Positions 36,306 through 45,964 are shown, counted from the stretch's first letter. The stretch: 64,000 nt of DNA from Govania unica (GCF_027920805.1 NZ_JANWOI010000003.1:124001-188000), one strand, 5' to 3'. The notes: generated by a model from the sequence alone, not told the origin. Numbers and translations are program-made.

Positions 36306-37157
36306 TCAAACCGCAGTCCGCACCGACCACAGCTCCGGAAAAAATCTCAGATCCAGTGCCTTCACCAGATACGACACCCCCGCCGTACCGCCGGTGCCGC
36401 GTTTGTAGCCGATGATGCGTTCGACGGTTTTCATATGGCTGAAGCGCCATTGCTGAAAATGATATTCCACATCCACAAGCTTTTCCGCGAGCTCGTAAAG
36501 ATCCCAGTATTTCTCCGCATGACGATACACCTCGGCCCAGGCGGCTTCGACTGCGGGATCGGCAACATAGGGCTCCGACCAGTCGCGGTTGAGCTTCTCG
36601 GCCGGAATCTGAAATCCGCGTCGTGCCAGCAGCCGCAGGGCTTCATCATAAAAGCTCGGGCTGTTCAGCACGGCGGTGAGTTCGGCATGAACTGCGGGGT
36701 TCTGGCGATGCGCCTCGACCATGCGGGCGTTCTTGTTGCCAAGCAGAAATTCAAGCGTGCGATATTGATAGGATTGAAATCCCGAACTTTGCCCGAGCGT
36801 GTCGCGGAACTGCGCATAATCGAACGGGGTCATGGTGGCGAGCACTTCCCAGGCCTGGATCAATTGATGCTGGATGCGCGACACCCGGGCGAGCATCTTG
36901 AACGCCGGGCGCAGATCATCGGCCTGTACCTGTGCGAGTGCGGCGCGCAATTCATGGATCGACAGCTTCATCCACAGTTCCGAGACCTGATGAATGACGA
37001 TGAACAGCATTTCGTCATGCTGCCCCGACCGCGTGTTTTGCGCCGCCAGCAACTGATCCAGCCCGAGATAGTCGCCATAGCTCAGATCCTGCTGCCAATG
37101 GATCTTTTCATTGCTGAGATCGACCGTTTGCGCAGTAGGTAGAATGTTCTCGGCCAT
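36306..37157 (-). CDS. kynA: Tryptophan 2,3-dioxygenase
   Basis: A 283-residue haem enzyme that opens the indole ring of tryptophan to N-formylkynurenine. [13 protein letters not shown], the distal His56 in [10 protein letters not shown], Arg118 in QFRDTLG and SGFQSYQYR are present. The proximal haem ligand His241 lies in [23 protein letters not shown]. All catalytic landmarks of bacterial TDO are there. A GGGGGG-rich ribosome site precedes ATG 37157. It is the first gene of the kyn set and is divergent from a LysR regulator with a palindromic T-N11-A site in between. Confidence 0.97.
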   Translation of the reverse strand: MAENILPTAQTVDLSNEKIHWQQDLSYGDYLGLDQLLAAQNTRSGQHDEMLFIVIHQVSELWMKLSIHELRAALAQVQADDLRPAFKMLARVSRIQHQLIQAWEVLATMTPFDYAQFRDTLGQSSGFQSYQYRTLEFLLGNKNARMVEAHRQNPAVHAELTAVLNSPSFYDEALRLLARRGFQIPAEKLNRDWSEPYVADPAVEAAWAEVYRHAEKYWDLYELAEKLVDVEYHFQQWRFSHMKTVERIIGYKRGTGGTAGVSYLVKALDLRFFPELWSVRTAV

Positions 37158-37215
37158 ATGTGGCCCCCCGTGACCTGAATGAATACTGAGTACAGACTAA
37201 GCCAGAGCGAATATG

Positions 37216-37232
37216 ATTATCAAATTCATAAT
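37216..37232. promoter_or_regulatory. Candidate LysR operator between kynA and the LysR gene
   Basis: A dyad ATTAT-N7-ATAAT containing the T-N11-A signature of LysR sites lies in the 118-base divergent intergenic region. It is about 59 bases before kynA and 43 before the regulator start. Its position suits simultaneous autoregulation and kyn activation; binding is untested. Confidence 0.55.
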
Positions 37233-37275
37233 TTTCGCCTATTCTGCAAAAAATATTCATATATGAGGCAGGGAC

Positions 37276-38178
37276 ATGACCGTCAAAGTCGGGATGCGCC
37301 ATCTTGTGATGCTGGATCTGCTGGTCAAGACCGGCAGCGTCAGCGAAACCGCGCGCAGTCTGGGCCTGACCCAGTCAGCGGTCAGCCACCGCATGCGCGA
37401 GGCGGAAAAGCGGCTGAATGCCCGCCTGTTCCTCAGAATCGGCCGCAAGATCGGCTTCACCAGCGCGGCGGAAAGACTGTTGCTGGTGGCCCGCGATGTG
37501 CTGGGGGAGCTTGAACGGGTCCAGCAGGATCTAGAAAAGCTTTCCGGCGGTTACGAGGATGTGGTGCGACTCGGCGGCGGCTGTTACACGCCCTATGACT
37601 GGCTGCCCATGGTGCAGCAGGCGGTGAGCAATGGCCCCGGCCGTCTTGCGCTTGAACTGCCGTCCCGCTTGCCGGAGGATCCGGTGGCTGAGGTCAAGAC
37701 GGCGCTGCTTGATATCGCAATCCTGCCCGGCCGCCCCGACGATCCCGAAGTGATCCAGCATCATCTGGCCAGCGACGATCTGGTGGCGGTGCTGCCGCCC
37801 GGCCATGCACTGGTCGGAAAGACACAGCTCGAACCCGCCGATTTCGCCGGGCTGCCCTATGTCACCCACCACACCCGGCCGGAACGCGGCCGCGAATATG
37901 AAATCATCTTCACCCGCCATGGGTTGCTGCCAAAACTTGTGGTCGGCGCCGGCATGACCGAGGCGGTGTTGCAGGTGGTGCGGGCGGGGCTTGGCGTCAC
38001 CATCCAGCCGCGGCGCACCGTGGCGCCCTTTGTTGAAGGCTGGGGCCTGACGCTCCGGCCCTTGGCGGTGGCTGAGGCGCGGGTCGACTGGGTGGCGGTG
38101 ACGCGGCCCCGCGACGCCGTCCGTCCCGGTGTGTCAGCCGTGCTCGAATATATCCGGGCGGCATTCCAGGCAGGCTGA
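37276..38178 (+). CDS. LysR family regulator, divergent from kyn genes
   Basis: 300 residues. The N-terminal winged helix (MRHLVMLDLLVKTGSVSETARSLGLTQSAVSHRMREAEKRLNARLFLRIGRKIGFTSAAERLL) is typical of LysR regulators. The effector domain contains DIAILPGRPDDPEVIQHHLASDDLVAVLPPGHAL and ends with a conserved VGAGMTEAVLQVVRAGLGVTIQPR. The fold resembles the MetR-like subgroup. An AGGCAGGGA ribosome site precedes the ATG. Its place opposite kynA suggests control of tryptophan catabolism, with kynurenine or anthranilate as possible effector; known Pseudomonas kyn regulation uses an Lrp-type protein, so this would differ. Confidence 0.9.
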   Translation: MTVKVGMRHLVMLDLLVKTGSVSETARSLGLTQSAVSHRMREAEKRLNARLFLRIGRKIGFTSAAERLLLVARDVLGELERVQQDLEKLSGGYEDVVRLGGGCYTPYDWLPMVQQAVSNGPGRLALELPSRLPEDPVAEVKTALLDIAILPGRPDDPEVIQHHLASDDLVAVLPPGHALVGKTQLEPADFAGLPYVTHHTRPERGREYEIIFTRHGLLPKLVVGAGMTEAVLQVVRAGLGVTIQPRRTVAPFVEGWGLTLRPLAVAEARVDWVAVTRPRDAVRPGVSAVLEYIRAAFQAG

Positions 38179-38246
38179 ACGCTTGATCATATTGGTGCCT
38201 TGCCGTTATCGTTGACGGCGAATCGGGATCATGGTCGGGGGACAAG

Positions 38247-40973
38247 GTGGCGCGTGCGGACTATAACGATCTCGGCTGGCTGCTTGAAGCCAAGCTAGTG
38301 CCGCCTCAAAGCATGGTCACGCTTGTGGATCGTCCGTCCGGGCGCTTCATGATGCTGCCCGCGCTCAAGGCCCGGTTGACCCTCGTTGTGTCCCCGGCGG
38401 GCTTCGGCAAAACCACCCTGTTGTCGCAATGGCGGGCTGAGCTTGTGGGGGAGGGCGTGCTCGCGGGTTGGCTGTCGCTTGATGAGGATGATGGTGACGC
38501 GCTCCATTTTCTGGCCTCACTGGTGCTGGCGGCGGCGGCGGCGGGCGGCGACATGGGTGAGCTTGAAAAAATCGCCAGTCAGGGTCTGCCGGAAGTGCCG
38601 CTCCTCAGCACGGCGGCGCGGTTCCTTGGCATGATTGCCCGCTTGCAGCGTCCGCTTGTGCTCATCCTCGACGATTACCACCGCACTCAATCGCGCGACA
38701 GCGATGCGCTCATCGAACTGTTGCTGGCCCGGGCGCCCGATAACTTTCATCTTATCCTCAGTGGCCGGGAACGTCCGGCGCTGTCCCTCAGCGGCCTCAA
38801 GGCGCAGGGGCTGTTATATGAACTCGGAGCCGACGTGTTGCGGTTCAGTATCGAGGAGGCCGGGCATCTTCTCGGCGGTCAGCTTGAGGCGGATTCGGTG
38901 GCCCGTCTCGTGACCCGGACCGAGGGTTGGGGGGTGGCCCTGCAATTGGCCCGTCTGTGGCTTGAAGGCGGCGCGGCGCGGGCCGATCTGATCGAAAATT
39001 TTTCCGGCCGCACCGGTGACGTCGCCGATTATCTGGCCGAACAGGTGTTCAGCGATCTTGCCCCGGATGTGCAGACGGTGCTGCTTGAAACGGCGGTCTG
39101 CGAACGTATCAATGGCGATCTCGCCAATGTGATCACCGGGCGCAAGGATGGTTGGGATATTCTCGCCCGGCTCGAACGGTTGAATGCGCTTTTGATCCCG
39201 CTCGACAGCGAGCGGCGCTGGTTCCGCTGTCACCTGTTGTTCCGCGATTTTCTGATGGACCAATTGCAACGCCGCGCCGCCGACCGCATTCCCTCCCTGC
39301 ATCGTGCCGCCTCAAGCTGGTTCGAGTCCGAGGGCAATCTGGTGGAGGCCCTGCGTCACGCCCGCTTTGCCGAGGATTACGATCAGATCGCGCGCCTGAT
39401 CGAGGCGGCGGGCGGCTGGGAAATGGTGCTGTTCGGTCAGCCGGGCATTCTGCGCAACCTGTTCCGCCAATTGCCGCCTGAAATCTGTTTTAAATATGCC
39501 TCCCTGCGCTATGCTCGCGCCTATATCCATATCAAGGATGGCGAGCTGGCCGAAGCCCGGGGGCTCATTGAATCGGCGCCCCTGGTTGACCGGTCGGACT
39601 ATCGTGCCTGGCGCGACAATCATCATTTCCGCTATCTGATTGACGGGTATGAAGATCGTCTGGTGACGGCCGAAGACCATCGCAGGATCCGGGCCTATGT
39701 GGATGAGCTCGACCCCGCCGACATCATGGGCTTCGGCAGCCTGTGGGAGACCCTGTGCGTGGTCGCCTCGCGTCTTGGCGACAGCAAGGCGGTGGAGGAA
39801 GGGGCGATCCTGGCCGTTCGCTATATGCGTAGCGCCAATTGCGTCCTTGGCATCAATTACGCCTATTATCATCTCGGAATGCTGCAGGCCCTGTGCGGAC
39901 GACGGCGGGAGGCTGAGGCCACGCTGCTTGAAGCGGTGGCCACGGCCGAGGATAATTTCGGGGTCGACAGCGGCCAGAAAGCCATTGCCGAGACCCTGTT
40001 GAGCGGGGTGCTCTATCTCCGCAACGACATTCCCGCCGCCCGCGACCGTCTCGAGACCGCCTTGCCGCAGGTGGAGCTTTACGACAGCTGGTTCGATATC
40101 CTGGCCTTCGGGTTCGAGGCGGCCATGGGGGTTTCCTATGCCGAAGGCGGCCTTGCGGCGGCCATGGCGGTGTTTGATCGTGCCTCCGAAACCGCCAGCA
40201 GGCGCAGAATGCCGGCATTGGTCCCGTTCCTCCAGTCGTTGCGGGTGCGGGTGCTGCTGCGTGCTGGAGATATGCTCGCGGCGGCCAATTATGCCCGGGC
40301 CCAAGAATTCATCTTCACACTCGGCGACTGGAGACAGCATCCCTCATGCTGGCGCACGCATCATGCCTCGGGTCTGGCGCTGGCCTCACTTTATATCGGG
40401 CAAGGCGCTCCGGCTCATGCCTTTGAAGTGCTGGACGATCTGCGCGCAATGGCCGAGTCGGGCGGGCGTAACCTGCATCTTTTGCAGGTCATGGTGCAGG
40501 AAGCACTGGCCCACCGCGTGGCCGGCCGCCATGACGAAGCGTTTGATCGTCTGATGGCGGCGGTGCGGATCGGCATGGCCGAGGGGCTGGTCCGTGTGTT
40601 CCTCGACGAGGGCGCGGCGATGGAGGCACTGCTGGCCGAAGTCCTACGCCAGCAACGGGAAACCATGGTCGACAGTCTGGCCAAGATCGGGCTGACCCGG
40701 TTGCTTGAAAGTCTGCGCGCGGAACGCCTGCATGGTCAGGCCCAGATCCAGCCGCTGGCGCAGTCGGGACTGCCAAGTCCCGCCCTCAGCGAACGCGAGC
40801 GTGAGGTTCTGGTCGAACTCGGTCATGGCTATTCCAACAAGGAAATCGCCCGTGCCCTCAATATGACCGAAAATACGGTCAAGTTTCATCTCAAGAATAT
40901 TTACGCCAAGCTCGGCGTCGACAAGCGCGGTCTTGCTGTGGTCCGCGCGCGTGAGCAGGCCCTGATTTCCTGA
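38247..40973 (+). CDS. MalT-type large ATP-dependent LuxR regulator
   Basis: A 908-residue STAND ATPase regulator. Walker A GFGKTTLL is at about 51-58 and the Walker B-like LVLILDDYH follows. It has a winged-helix/NB region, a long TPR-like superhelix (about 400-800), and a C-terminal LuxR helix-turn-helix (LSEREREVLVELGHGYSNKEIARALNMTENTVKFHLKNIYAKLGV, about 846-890). GTG start with GGGGGACAAG upstream. Such regulators oligomerise on an inducer plus ATP. The HyuA-DUF917-receptor operon begins about 160 bases downstream in the same direction and is the likely target. Confidence 0.92.
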   Translation: MARADYNDLGWLLEAKLVPPQSMVTLVDRPSGRFMMLPALKARLTLVVSPAGFGKTTLLSQWRAELVGEGVLAGWLSLDEDDGDALHFLASLVLAAAAAGGDMGELEKIASQGLPEVPLLSTAARFLGMIARLQRPLVLILDDYHRTQSRDSDALIELLLARAPDNFHLILSGRERPALSLSGLKAQGLLYELGADVLRFSIEEAGHLLGGQLEADSVARLVTRTEGWGVALQLARLWLEGGAARADLIENFSGRTGDVADYLAEQVFSDLAPDVQTVLLETAVCERINGDLANVITGRKDGWDILARLERLNALLIPLDSERRWFRCHLLFRDFLMDQLQRRAADRIPSLHRAASSWFESEGNLVEALRHARFAEDYDQIARLIEAAGGWEMVLFGQPGILRNLFRQLPPEICFKYASLRYARAYIHIKDGELAEARGLIESAPLVDRSDYRAWRDNHHFRYLIDGYEDRLVTAEDHRRIRAYVDELDPADIMGFGSLWETLCVVASRLGDSKAVEEGAILAVRYMRSANCVLGINYAYYHLGMLQALCGRRREAEATLLEAVATAEDNFGVDSGQKAIAETLLSGVLYLRNDIPAARDRLETALPQVELYDSWFDILAFGFEAAMGVSYAEGGLAAAMAVFDRASETASRRRMPALVPFLQSLRVRVLLRAGDMLAAANYARAQEFIFTLGDWRQHPSCWRTHHASGLALASLYIGQGAPAHAFEVLDDLRAMAESGGRNLHLLQVMVQEALAHRVAGRHDEAFDRLMAAVRIGMAEGLVRVFLDEGAAMEALLAEVLRQQRETMVDSLAKIGLTRLLESLRAERLHGQAQIQPLAQSGLPSPALSEREREVLVELGHGYSNKEIARALNMTENTVKFHLKNIYAKLGVDKRGLAVVRAREQALIS

Positions 40974-40984
40974 CCTAACGAAGG

Positions 40985-41033
40985 ACCTACTCAGTTGGGT
41001 AGGGTAGGGCCGGGCGGAAGCGCCTTCCTACCC
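40985..41033 (+). promoter_or_regulatory. Hairpin/operator candidate before the HyuA cassette
   Basis: CTAC-N8-GTAG (CTACTCAGTTGGGTAG) is followed by a hairpin in which GGGTAGG pairs with CCTACCC (41027-41033). No U-run follows, so it is not a good terminator. Repeated GTAG/CTAC half sites suggest an operator for the LuxR-type regulator encoded just upstream. Confidence 0.4.
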
Positions 41034-41133
41034 GAATTTATGACCGATCTACCCCTCTTGCATTTTGACGAAATTGTGACCGTTCTCCCATCATATGATT
41101 GTTCAATATGAAATTATCGGGGGGATAACACCC

Positions 41134-42708
41134 ATGCGAATTGGGGTGGACGTCGGGGGAACCAACACGGACGCTGTCTTGATGGACGGGCGAACGGTGG
41201 TTGCAGCAACCAAATCACCGACGACGGAGGATGTCAGCAGCGGGATTATTTCCGCCATCACCACTGTCATGACGGAGTCGAAAGTCGGGCCGGAAGCCAT
41301 CGAAGTGGTGATGATCGGCACGACCCATTTCACCAATGCCTTTGTCGAGGGCAAGCGGCTTCTGGATGTGGGCGTGTTGCGTTTGTCCTTGCCGTCGGCA
41401 TCGGGCATTCCGCCCATGGCCGACTGGCCGGAGCGTCTGAAAAAAGCAGTCGGCAGTCATATTTACGAAGTGCCCGGCGGCTATCAGTTCGACGGCCGCG
41501 AGAATGCCGCGCTTGACGAGGCGAAAATCGTTGCCGCCGCCCGCGACATGAAGGCCAAAGGCCTGAAGACCGTGGCCATCTGCGGTATTTTCAGCCCTAT
41601 CAACAGCGCCCAGGAAGAACGCGCCGGGGACATCGTCGCCCGGGAAATTCCCGGCGTTTATATTTCGCTGTCAAGTCGCATCGGCCGCATCAGTCTGATC
41701 GAGCGTGAGAACGCGGCGATCATGAACGCCTCGCTTGCGGAGCTGTCGATCAAGGTTGTTGAGTCCTTCCGCGACGCCCTGCGCAAGCTGCATATCACGG
41801 CACCGTTTTATATCAGCCAGAACGACGGCACGCTGATGAGTGCCGATCATGTGGAAAAATATCCGGTTCTGACCTTCGCTTCAGGCCCCACCAACAGCAT
41901 GCGCGGCGCGGCCTATCTTTCAGGGGCGAAAAACGCCCTGGTGGCCGACATCGGCGGCACCACCACGGATATCGGCGTGCTCGCGAATGGCTTCCCGCGG
42001 GAATCTTCGGTGACGGTGGATATTGGCGGCGTGCGCACCAATTTCCGCATGCCGGATATTTTCGCCATCGGTCTCGGTGGCGGCAGTCTGGTGGAAACTG
42101 TGGATGGCTCCGTGTCCGTTGGTCCTGAGTCCGTCGGGTTTCATCTGCTGGACAAGGCGCGCGTATTTGGCGGCGATGTTCTGACCGCGAGCGATATCGC
42201 GGTGGCCTCGGGTCAGGTCGTAATGGGCGATCCGGCGCATCTCGCCAGTCTTGACAAGGCGCTGGTGGCCAATGCGCTTGATGCTATTCATGCCAAACTG
42301 GCCGAAGCCATCGATCGCATGAAATCAAGCGCCAGCGCCGTACCGCTTATTCTGGTCGGCGGTGGCTCCATTTTGATTTCGCGTCCCATTCCGGGCACCA
42401 GCGATATGATCGTGCCGGAACATGCGGCGGTGGCCAATGCCATCGGCGCGGCCATTGCGCAGGTCGGTGGCGAAGTCGATCGCGTATTTTCTTATGAAGC
42501 CATGGGTCGTGACCAGGCCCTGACCCACGCCAGGGACGAAGCCATCAGTCAGGCGGTCGCGGCCGGAGCCGATCCGGCAACGATCGAGATCGTCGATGTG
42601 GAGGAGTTCCCGCTGCAATATATGCCTGGCGCAGCTGTGCGTCTTCGTGTGCGTGCGGTGGGGGATCTCATGCTTGGCAGTGATAAGAAAAAAGGGGCAC
42701 AACCATGA
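41134..42708 (+). CDS. Hydantoinase/oxoprolinase family protein (HyuA-like)
   Basis: A 524-residue single-subunit member of the HyuA/acetone carboxylase-beta/5-oxoprolinase N-terminal family. It opens MRIGVDVGGTNTDAVLMDG, an ASKHA phosphate-binding loop; the second domain has LVADIGGTTTDIGVLANG, and FAIGLGGGS and LVGGGSIL follow. ATG at 41134 is placed by GGGGGGAT. The next gene overlaps by four bases. Members hydrolyse cyclic amides with ATP or serve as activators. The HyuB partner is absent; DUF917 replaces it. Confidence 0.9.
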   Translation: MRIGVDVGGTNTDAVLMDGRTVVAATKSPTTEDVSSGIISAITTVMTESKVGPEAIEVVMIGTTHFTNAFVEGKRLLDVGVLRLSLPSASGIPPMADWPERLKKAVGSHIYEVPGGYQFDGRENAALDEAKIVAAARDMKAKGLKTVAICGIFSPINSAQEERAGDIVAREIPGVYISLSSRIGRISLIERENAAIMNASLAELSIKVVESFRDALRKLHITAPFYISQNDGTLMSADHVEKYPVLTFASGPTNSMRGAAYLSGAKNALVADIGGTTTDIGVLANGFPRESSVTVDIGGVRTNFRMPDIFAIGLGGGSLVETVDGSVSVGPESVGFHLLDKARVFGGDVLTASDIAVASGQVVMGDPAHLASLDKALVANALDAIHAKLAEAIDRMKSSASAVPLILVGGGSILISRPIPGTSDMIVPEHAAVANAIGAAIAQVGGEVDRVFSYEAMGRDQALTHARDEAISQAVAAGADPATIEIVDVEEFPLQYMPGAAVRLRVRAVGDLMLGSDKKKGAQP

Positions 42709-43799
42709 AGCTCACACTCGAAGATATGACGGATCTTGCGCGCGGTTCCGCGTTTCTTGGTACCGGCGGCGGTGGCGATCCCTATGCGGGGCGGCTTTTC
42801 GCGGAGAATATGATCCGTCTTCATGGCGCGCCTGAGCTGGTGCATCCGCGTGACATCCCTGATGATGCGAACGTCTTTATTTTCGGCATGATCGGCGCAC
42901 CGACCGTGTTGATTGAAAAGCTCATGAACGGGGCCGAGTGCGACCTTGCGATCGACACCATGGAGAAGATGACCGGCCGCAAAGCCGATTATATTATCTC
43001 GGCGGAAATCGGCGGCCTCAATTCGGTGATCCCGGTGGCCATGGCGGCGCGGCGCGGTCTGCCGGTGGTTGATGCCGACGGCATGGGCCGTGCGTTTCCA
43101 GAAATTCAGATGACCACCTTCAATGTCTATGGCGTGCCGATTTCGCCCATCGTGATCGTCAATGATCATCTGGAAAGTGTCGTCATCAATGCGAACAACG
43201 CAAAGTCCGGAGAAGGGTTTGCCCGCGCGGTGGCGATCCAGATGGGGCTTGCCGCCATGCTCTCCGCCTATCCGATGACAGGAAAACAGGTTAAGGAAAC
43301 GGCGGTCCATGGTACGCTCGGCCTCGCCTGCGGCATTGGCAAGGCCATTGTCCGCGGTCGTCACGAAGGCGATCCGGTGGACGCGCTGCTCGCCTATCTC
43401 AGGACCACGGATTATTACAACAAATGCGCGGTGCTGTTCGATGGCAAGGTCGTCGATCTGCTGCGCGAGACCACGGGTGGTTTTTCCGTAGGCCGTTGTC
43501 TGTTCGAGGCACTCGATGGATCGGGTCGCCGCATGGAAGTGAAATTCCAGAACGAACATCTGATCGCCCGCGATGAGAATGGCGTAAAGACCATTGTTCC
43601 GGATCTTATTTGTATGGTCGATCGGGAAACTGCTGAACCGATCACAACAGAAGCGCTCAAATATGGCCAAAGGCTGAAGGTCATCGGAGTGAGTGCGGCG
43701 CCAGCGATGCGTACCCCCGAGGCACTGGCCTGTTTCGGCCCCCATGCCTTCGGCCTTAGTGAGCCTTTTCAGCCGATTGAAGAGCTGATGTCTCTATAA
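42705..43799 (+). CDS. DUF917 family protein (S-methyl thiohydantoin desulfurase domain)
   Basis: A 364-residue protein with the DUF917 glycine-rich start FLGTGGGGDPYAGRLFAENMI, then PTVLIEKLMNG, GGLNSVIPVAMAARRGLPVVDADGMGRAFPEIQM and a C-terminal EPITTEALKYGQRLKVIGVSAAPAMRTPEAL. DUF917 proteins pair with HyuA-like proteins and include domains named for S-methyl thiohydantoin desulfurase. The four-base overlap (ATGA) with the HyuA-like gene indicates a complex or sequential reaction. The substrate is unknown, likely a hydantoin-like ring. Confidence 0.9.
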   Translation: MKLTLEDMTDLARGSAFLGTGGGGDPYAGRLFAENMIRLHGAPELVHPRDIPDDANVFIFGMIGAPTVLIEKLMNGAECDLAIDTMEKMTGRKADYIISAEIGGLNSVIPVAMAARRGLPVVDADGMGRAFPEIQMTTFNVYGVPISPIVIVNDHLESVVINANNAKSGEGFARAVAIQMGLAAMLSAYPMTGKQVKETAVHGTLGLACGIGKAIVRGRHEGDPVDALLAYLRTTDYYNKCAVLFDGKVVDLLRETTGGFSVGRCLFEALDGSGRRMEVKFQNEHLIARDENGVKTIVPDLICMVDRETAEPITTEALKYGQRLKVIGVSAAPAMRTPEALACFGPHAFGLSEPFQPIEELMSL

Positions 43800-43821
43800 A
43801 TGAATATTAGGAGGGGACCCC

Positions 43822-45942
43822 ATGTCTTATAAAATCAAAGACTATTTTCTATGCGGAACGGCAGCCCTTGCCGTGCTTGCTCCGGTCTCGTCATTCGCAC
43901 AAGCAGAACGGACATATCAGGGCCTCGAAGAAGTCATCGTGACGGCCCAGAAGCGCTCGGAAAATCTGCAGTCGGTGCCAATTCAGGTCTCGGCCTTCAC
44001 CGAAAAAGCCATCCAGGATGCAGGCATCAACAACACCCGCGACTTTGTGGCCCTAGTGCCCAATATGTCGTTCGATGAAAGTTTCACCTATCTCAATTCC
44101 TTCGTCACGGTGCGCGGCATTTCGCAGATCAACAATGCTGATGCTCCGATCGCCATCGTTGTCGACGGCGTGCCGCAGAACAACCAGAAACAGTTCAAGA
44201 TGAATCTGTTCGATGTGGAACGCATCGAAGTTCTGAAAGGTCCGCAAGGCGCGCTTTATGGGCGAAATGCTTCGGGCGGTGCGATCAATATCGTAACCAA
44301 GCAGCCGACCAATGACTTCGAAGGCTTTATCAACGGTTCCTATGGCAATGGGGATGCCTGGGAATTGTCGGGTGGCGTGTCAGGGCCGATTGTCGTGGAT
44401 AAGGTTTTGTTCCGCGTATCCGGTTACTTCAAGCAGGATGGCGGCCGCATCGAAAACGTCTATCTGCATGAGCATTCGGATTACCTTGATCATGATTATG
44501 GCGTCCGTGGTCTGTTGAAGGTTCTGGCAAGTGATAAGCTCACGCTTGATTTCCGCGTTGCTTATTCGGATTTTCAAGGTGGTGGTATTTATGACAGTAC
44601 GGTCTTCAGCGGCCGGGCCAACGATATTCAACCACCGAGCGAAGATCTCATGGGGCAGACCTATGGTAATATTCGCGATGCTTCCTTCAAGTTCGATTGG
44701 GATTTCGGTTTTGCCACTCTGACCGGGATCACCGGCTATACGCGGCTGAAGGAAAACTATCAGGGCGATCTGGATTTTTCCAATCTGATCAACAATCCTG
44801 GCGGCTTTCTTGGTTTCTTAGGCCCCGTCGGGCAGGGGCAGAATCTTGACGTCGAAATGATCAGCCAGGAATTGCGCTTGGTGTCGGCAGCCGATCAGCG
44901 GCTGCGCTGGATTGTCGGCGGATTCTATATTCACACCAACAAGGACCTGCGCACCCGCGTGTTCTTTGATATCGATCATCAGCGTGATCAGATCAATAAT
45001 CCCGCATTGGTGTTCATCAACACCTTTAGTGAGGAAAAGAACAACGCCTATGCTGTCTTCGGCCAGCTTGATTTTGATATCAGCGACCATTTGAGCGTTC
45101 AGGGTGCTTTGCGCTATGACCGTGATCATCGTCACACGATTGGCAGTTCATTGGGTGTTCAGGTGCTAGACGCCAGCGCCCCCTTTGATCGGGTCGAGCC
45201 CAAGGTGACGCTGACCTATAAGTTTGACGATGAAAGACTGGTTTATGCCACCTATTCGACCGGCTTCCGGTCGGGCGGTTTCAACGCCGCTGGGGTGGTG
45301 CCGCAGAAATTCCTAGCGGAAACTCTGCAAAACTTTGAAGCCGGTTTTAAAACCAGCTGGCTCGACAGACGTCTTATCCTGAATGGGGCGGTCTATTACG
45401 AAAAAGTGGATAATTTCCAGTTCTTCCGTGTTGATCTCGCAACCGGCGGGCAAGCCCTCGACAATATCAACAAAGTCGATATCTATGGCTTCGAACTTGA
45501 GGCGCAGGCGATGGTTGCAGATGGATTGCAGCTGTTCGGTGGCGTCGGCACCACGCATACCAAGATCAAGGACTGGACCAACCATCCCGAGTGGATCGGC
45601 AACAAGACGCCGAAGAATACCACATGGAAACTCAATCTCGGGTATCAGTTCACCTTCCCGGTCACGGATGTGATCAATGCCCAGATGCGTTTGGATTATG
45701 AGCATCGCGGCAAGAAATTCTGGCATCCGGACAATGTGGCTATCGCGAACCCGGTCGATCTGATCGATTTCCGCATTGGGCTTCAGACCGATCAGTGGGG
45801 GCTTTTTGCCGTTGGCAAGAATCTGACCAATGCGCGCTATTACAACGATTATAACTCCAAGCTGTTCAGTGGCGGCGGCAACGATATCGGCTTCCTGGCT
45901 CAGCCGCGCACCTATGGGGTTGAAGGCCGTTACAAGTTCTAA
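43822..45942 (+). CDS. TonB-dependent receptor of the HyuA-DUF917 cassette
   Basis: A 706-residue receptor. Signal peptide (...LAVLAPVSSFAQA), TonB-box region (LEEVIVTAQKRSENLQSVPIQVSAFT) and plug (RIEVLKGPQGALYGRNASGGAINIVTKQP) are of the type common in sphingomonad-like carbon-source receptors rather than iron receptors. The barrel ends in GRYKF. AGGAGGGG precedes the ATG, 22 bases after the DUF917 stop, so it is co-transcribed. It presumably imports the compound processed by the two enzymes. No Fur-like box was seen ahead. Confidence 0.93.
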   Translation: MSYKIKDYFLCGTAALAVLAPVSSFAQAERTYQGLEEVIVTAQKRSENLQSVPIQVSAFTEKAIQDAGINNTRDFVALVPNMSFDESFTYLNSFVTVRGISQINNADAPIAIVVDGVPQNNQKQFKMNLFDVERIEVLKGPQGALYGRNASGGAINIVTKQPTNDFEGFINGSYGNGDAWELSGGVSGPIVVDKVLFRVSGYFKQDGGRIENVYLHEHSDYLDHDYGVRGLLKVLASDKLTLDFRVAYSDFQGGGIYDSTVFSGRANDIQPPSEDLMGQTYGNIRDASFKFDWDFGFATLTGITGYTRLKENYQGDLDFSNLINNPGGFLGFLGPVGQGQNLDVEMISQELRLVSAADQRLRWIVGGFYIHTNKDLRTRVFFDIDHQRDQINNPALVFINTFSEEKNNAYAVFGQLDFDISDHLSVQGALRYDRDHRHTIGSSLGVQVLDASAPFDRVEPKVTLTYKFDDERLVYATYSTGFRSGGFNAAGVVPQKFLAETLQNFEAGFKTSWLDRRLILNGAVYYEKVDNFQFFRVDLATGGQALDNINKVDIYGFELEAQAMVADGLQLFGGVGTTHTKIKDWTNHPEWIGNKTPKNTTWKLNLGYQFTFPVTDVINAQMRLDYEHRGKKFWHPDNVAIANPVDLIDFRIGLQTDQWGLFAVGKNLTNARYYNDYNSKLFSGGGNDIGFLAQPRTYGVEGRYKF

Positions 45943-45964
45943 CCTGCTGCGTCGCGGGTCGACT

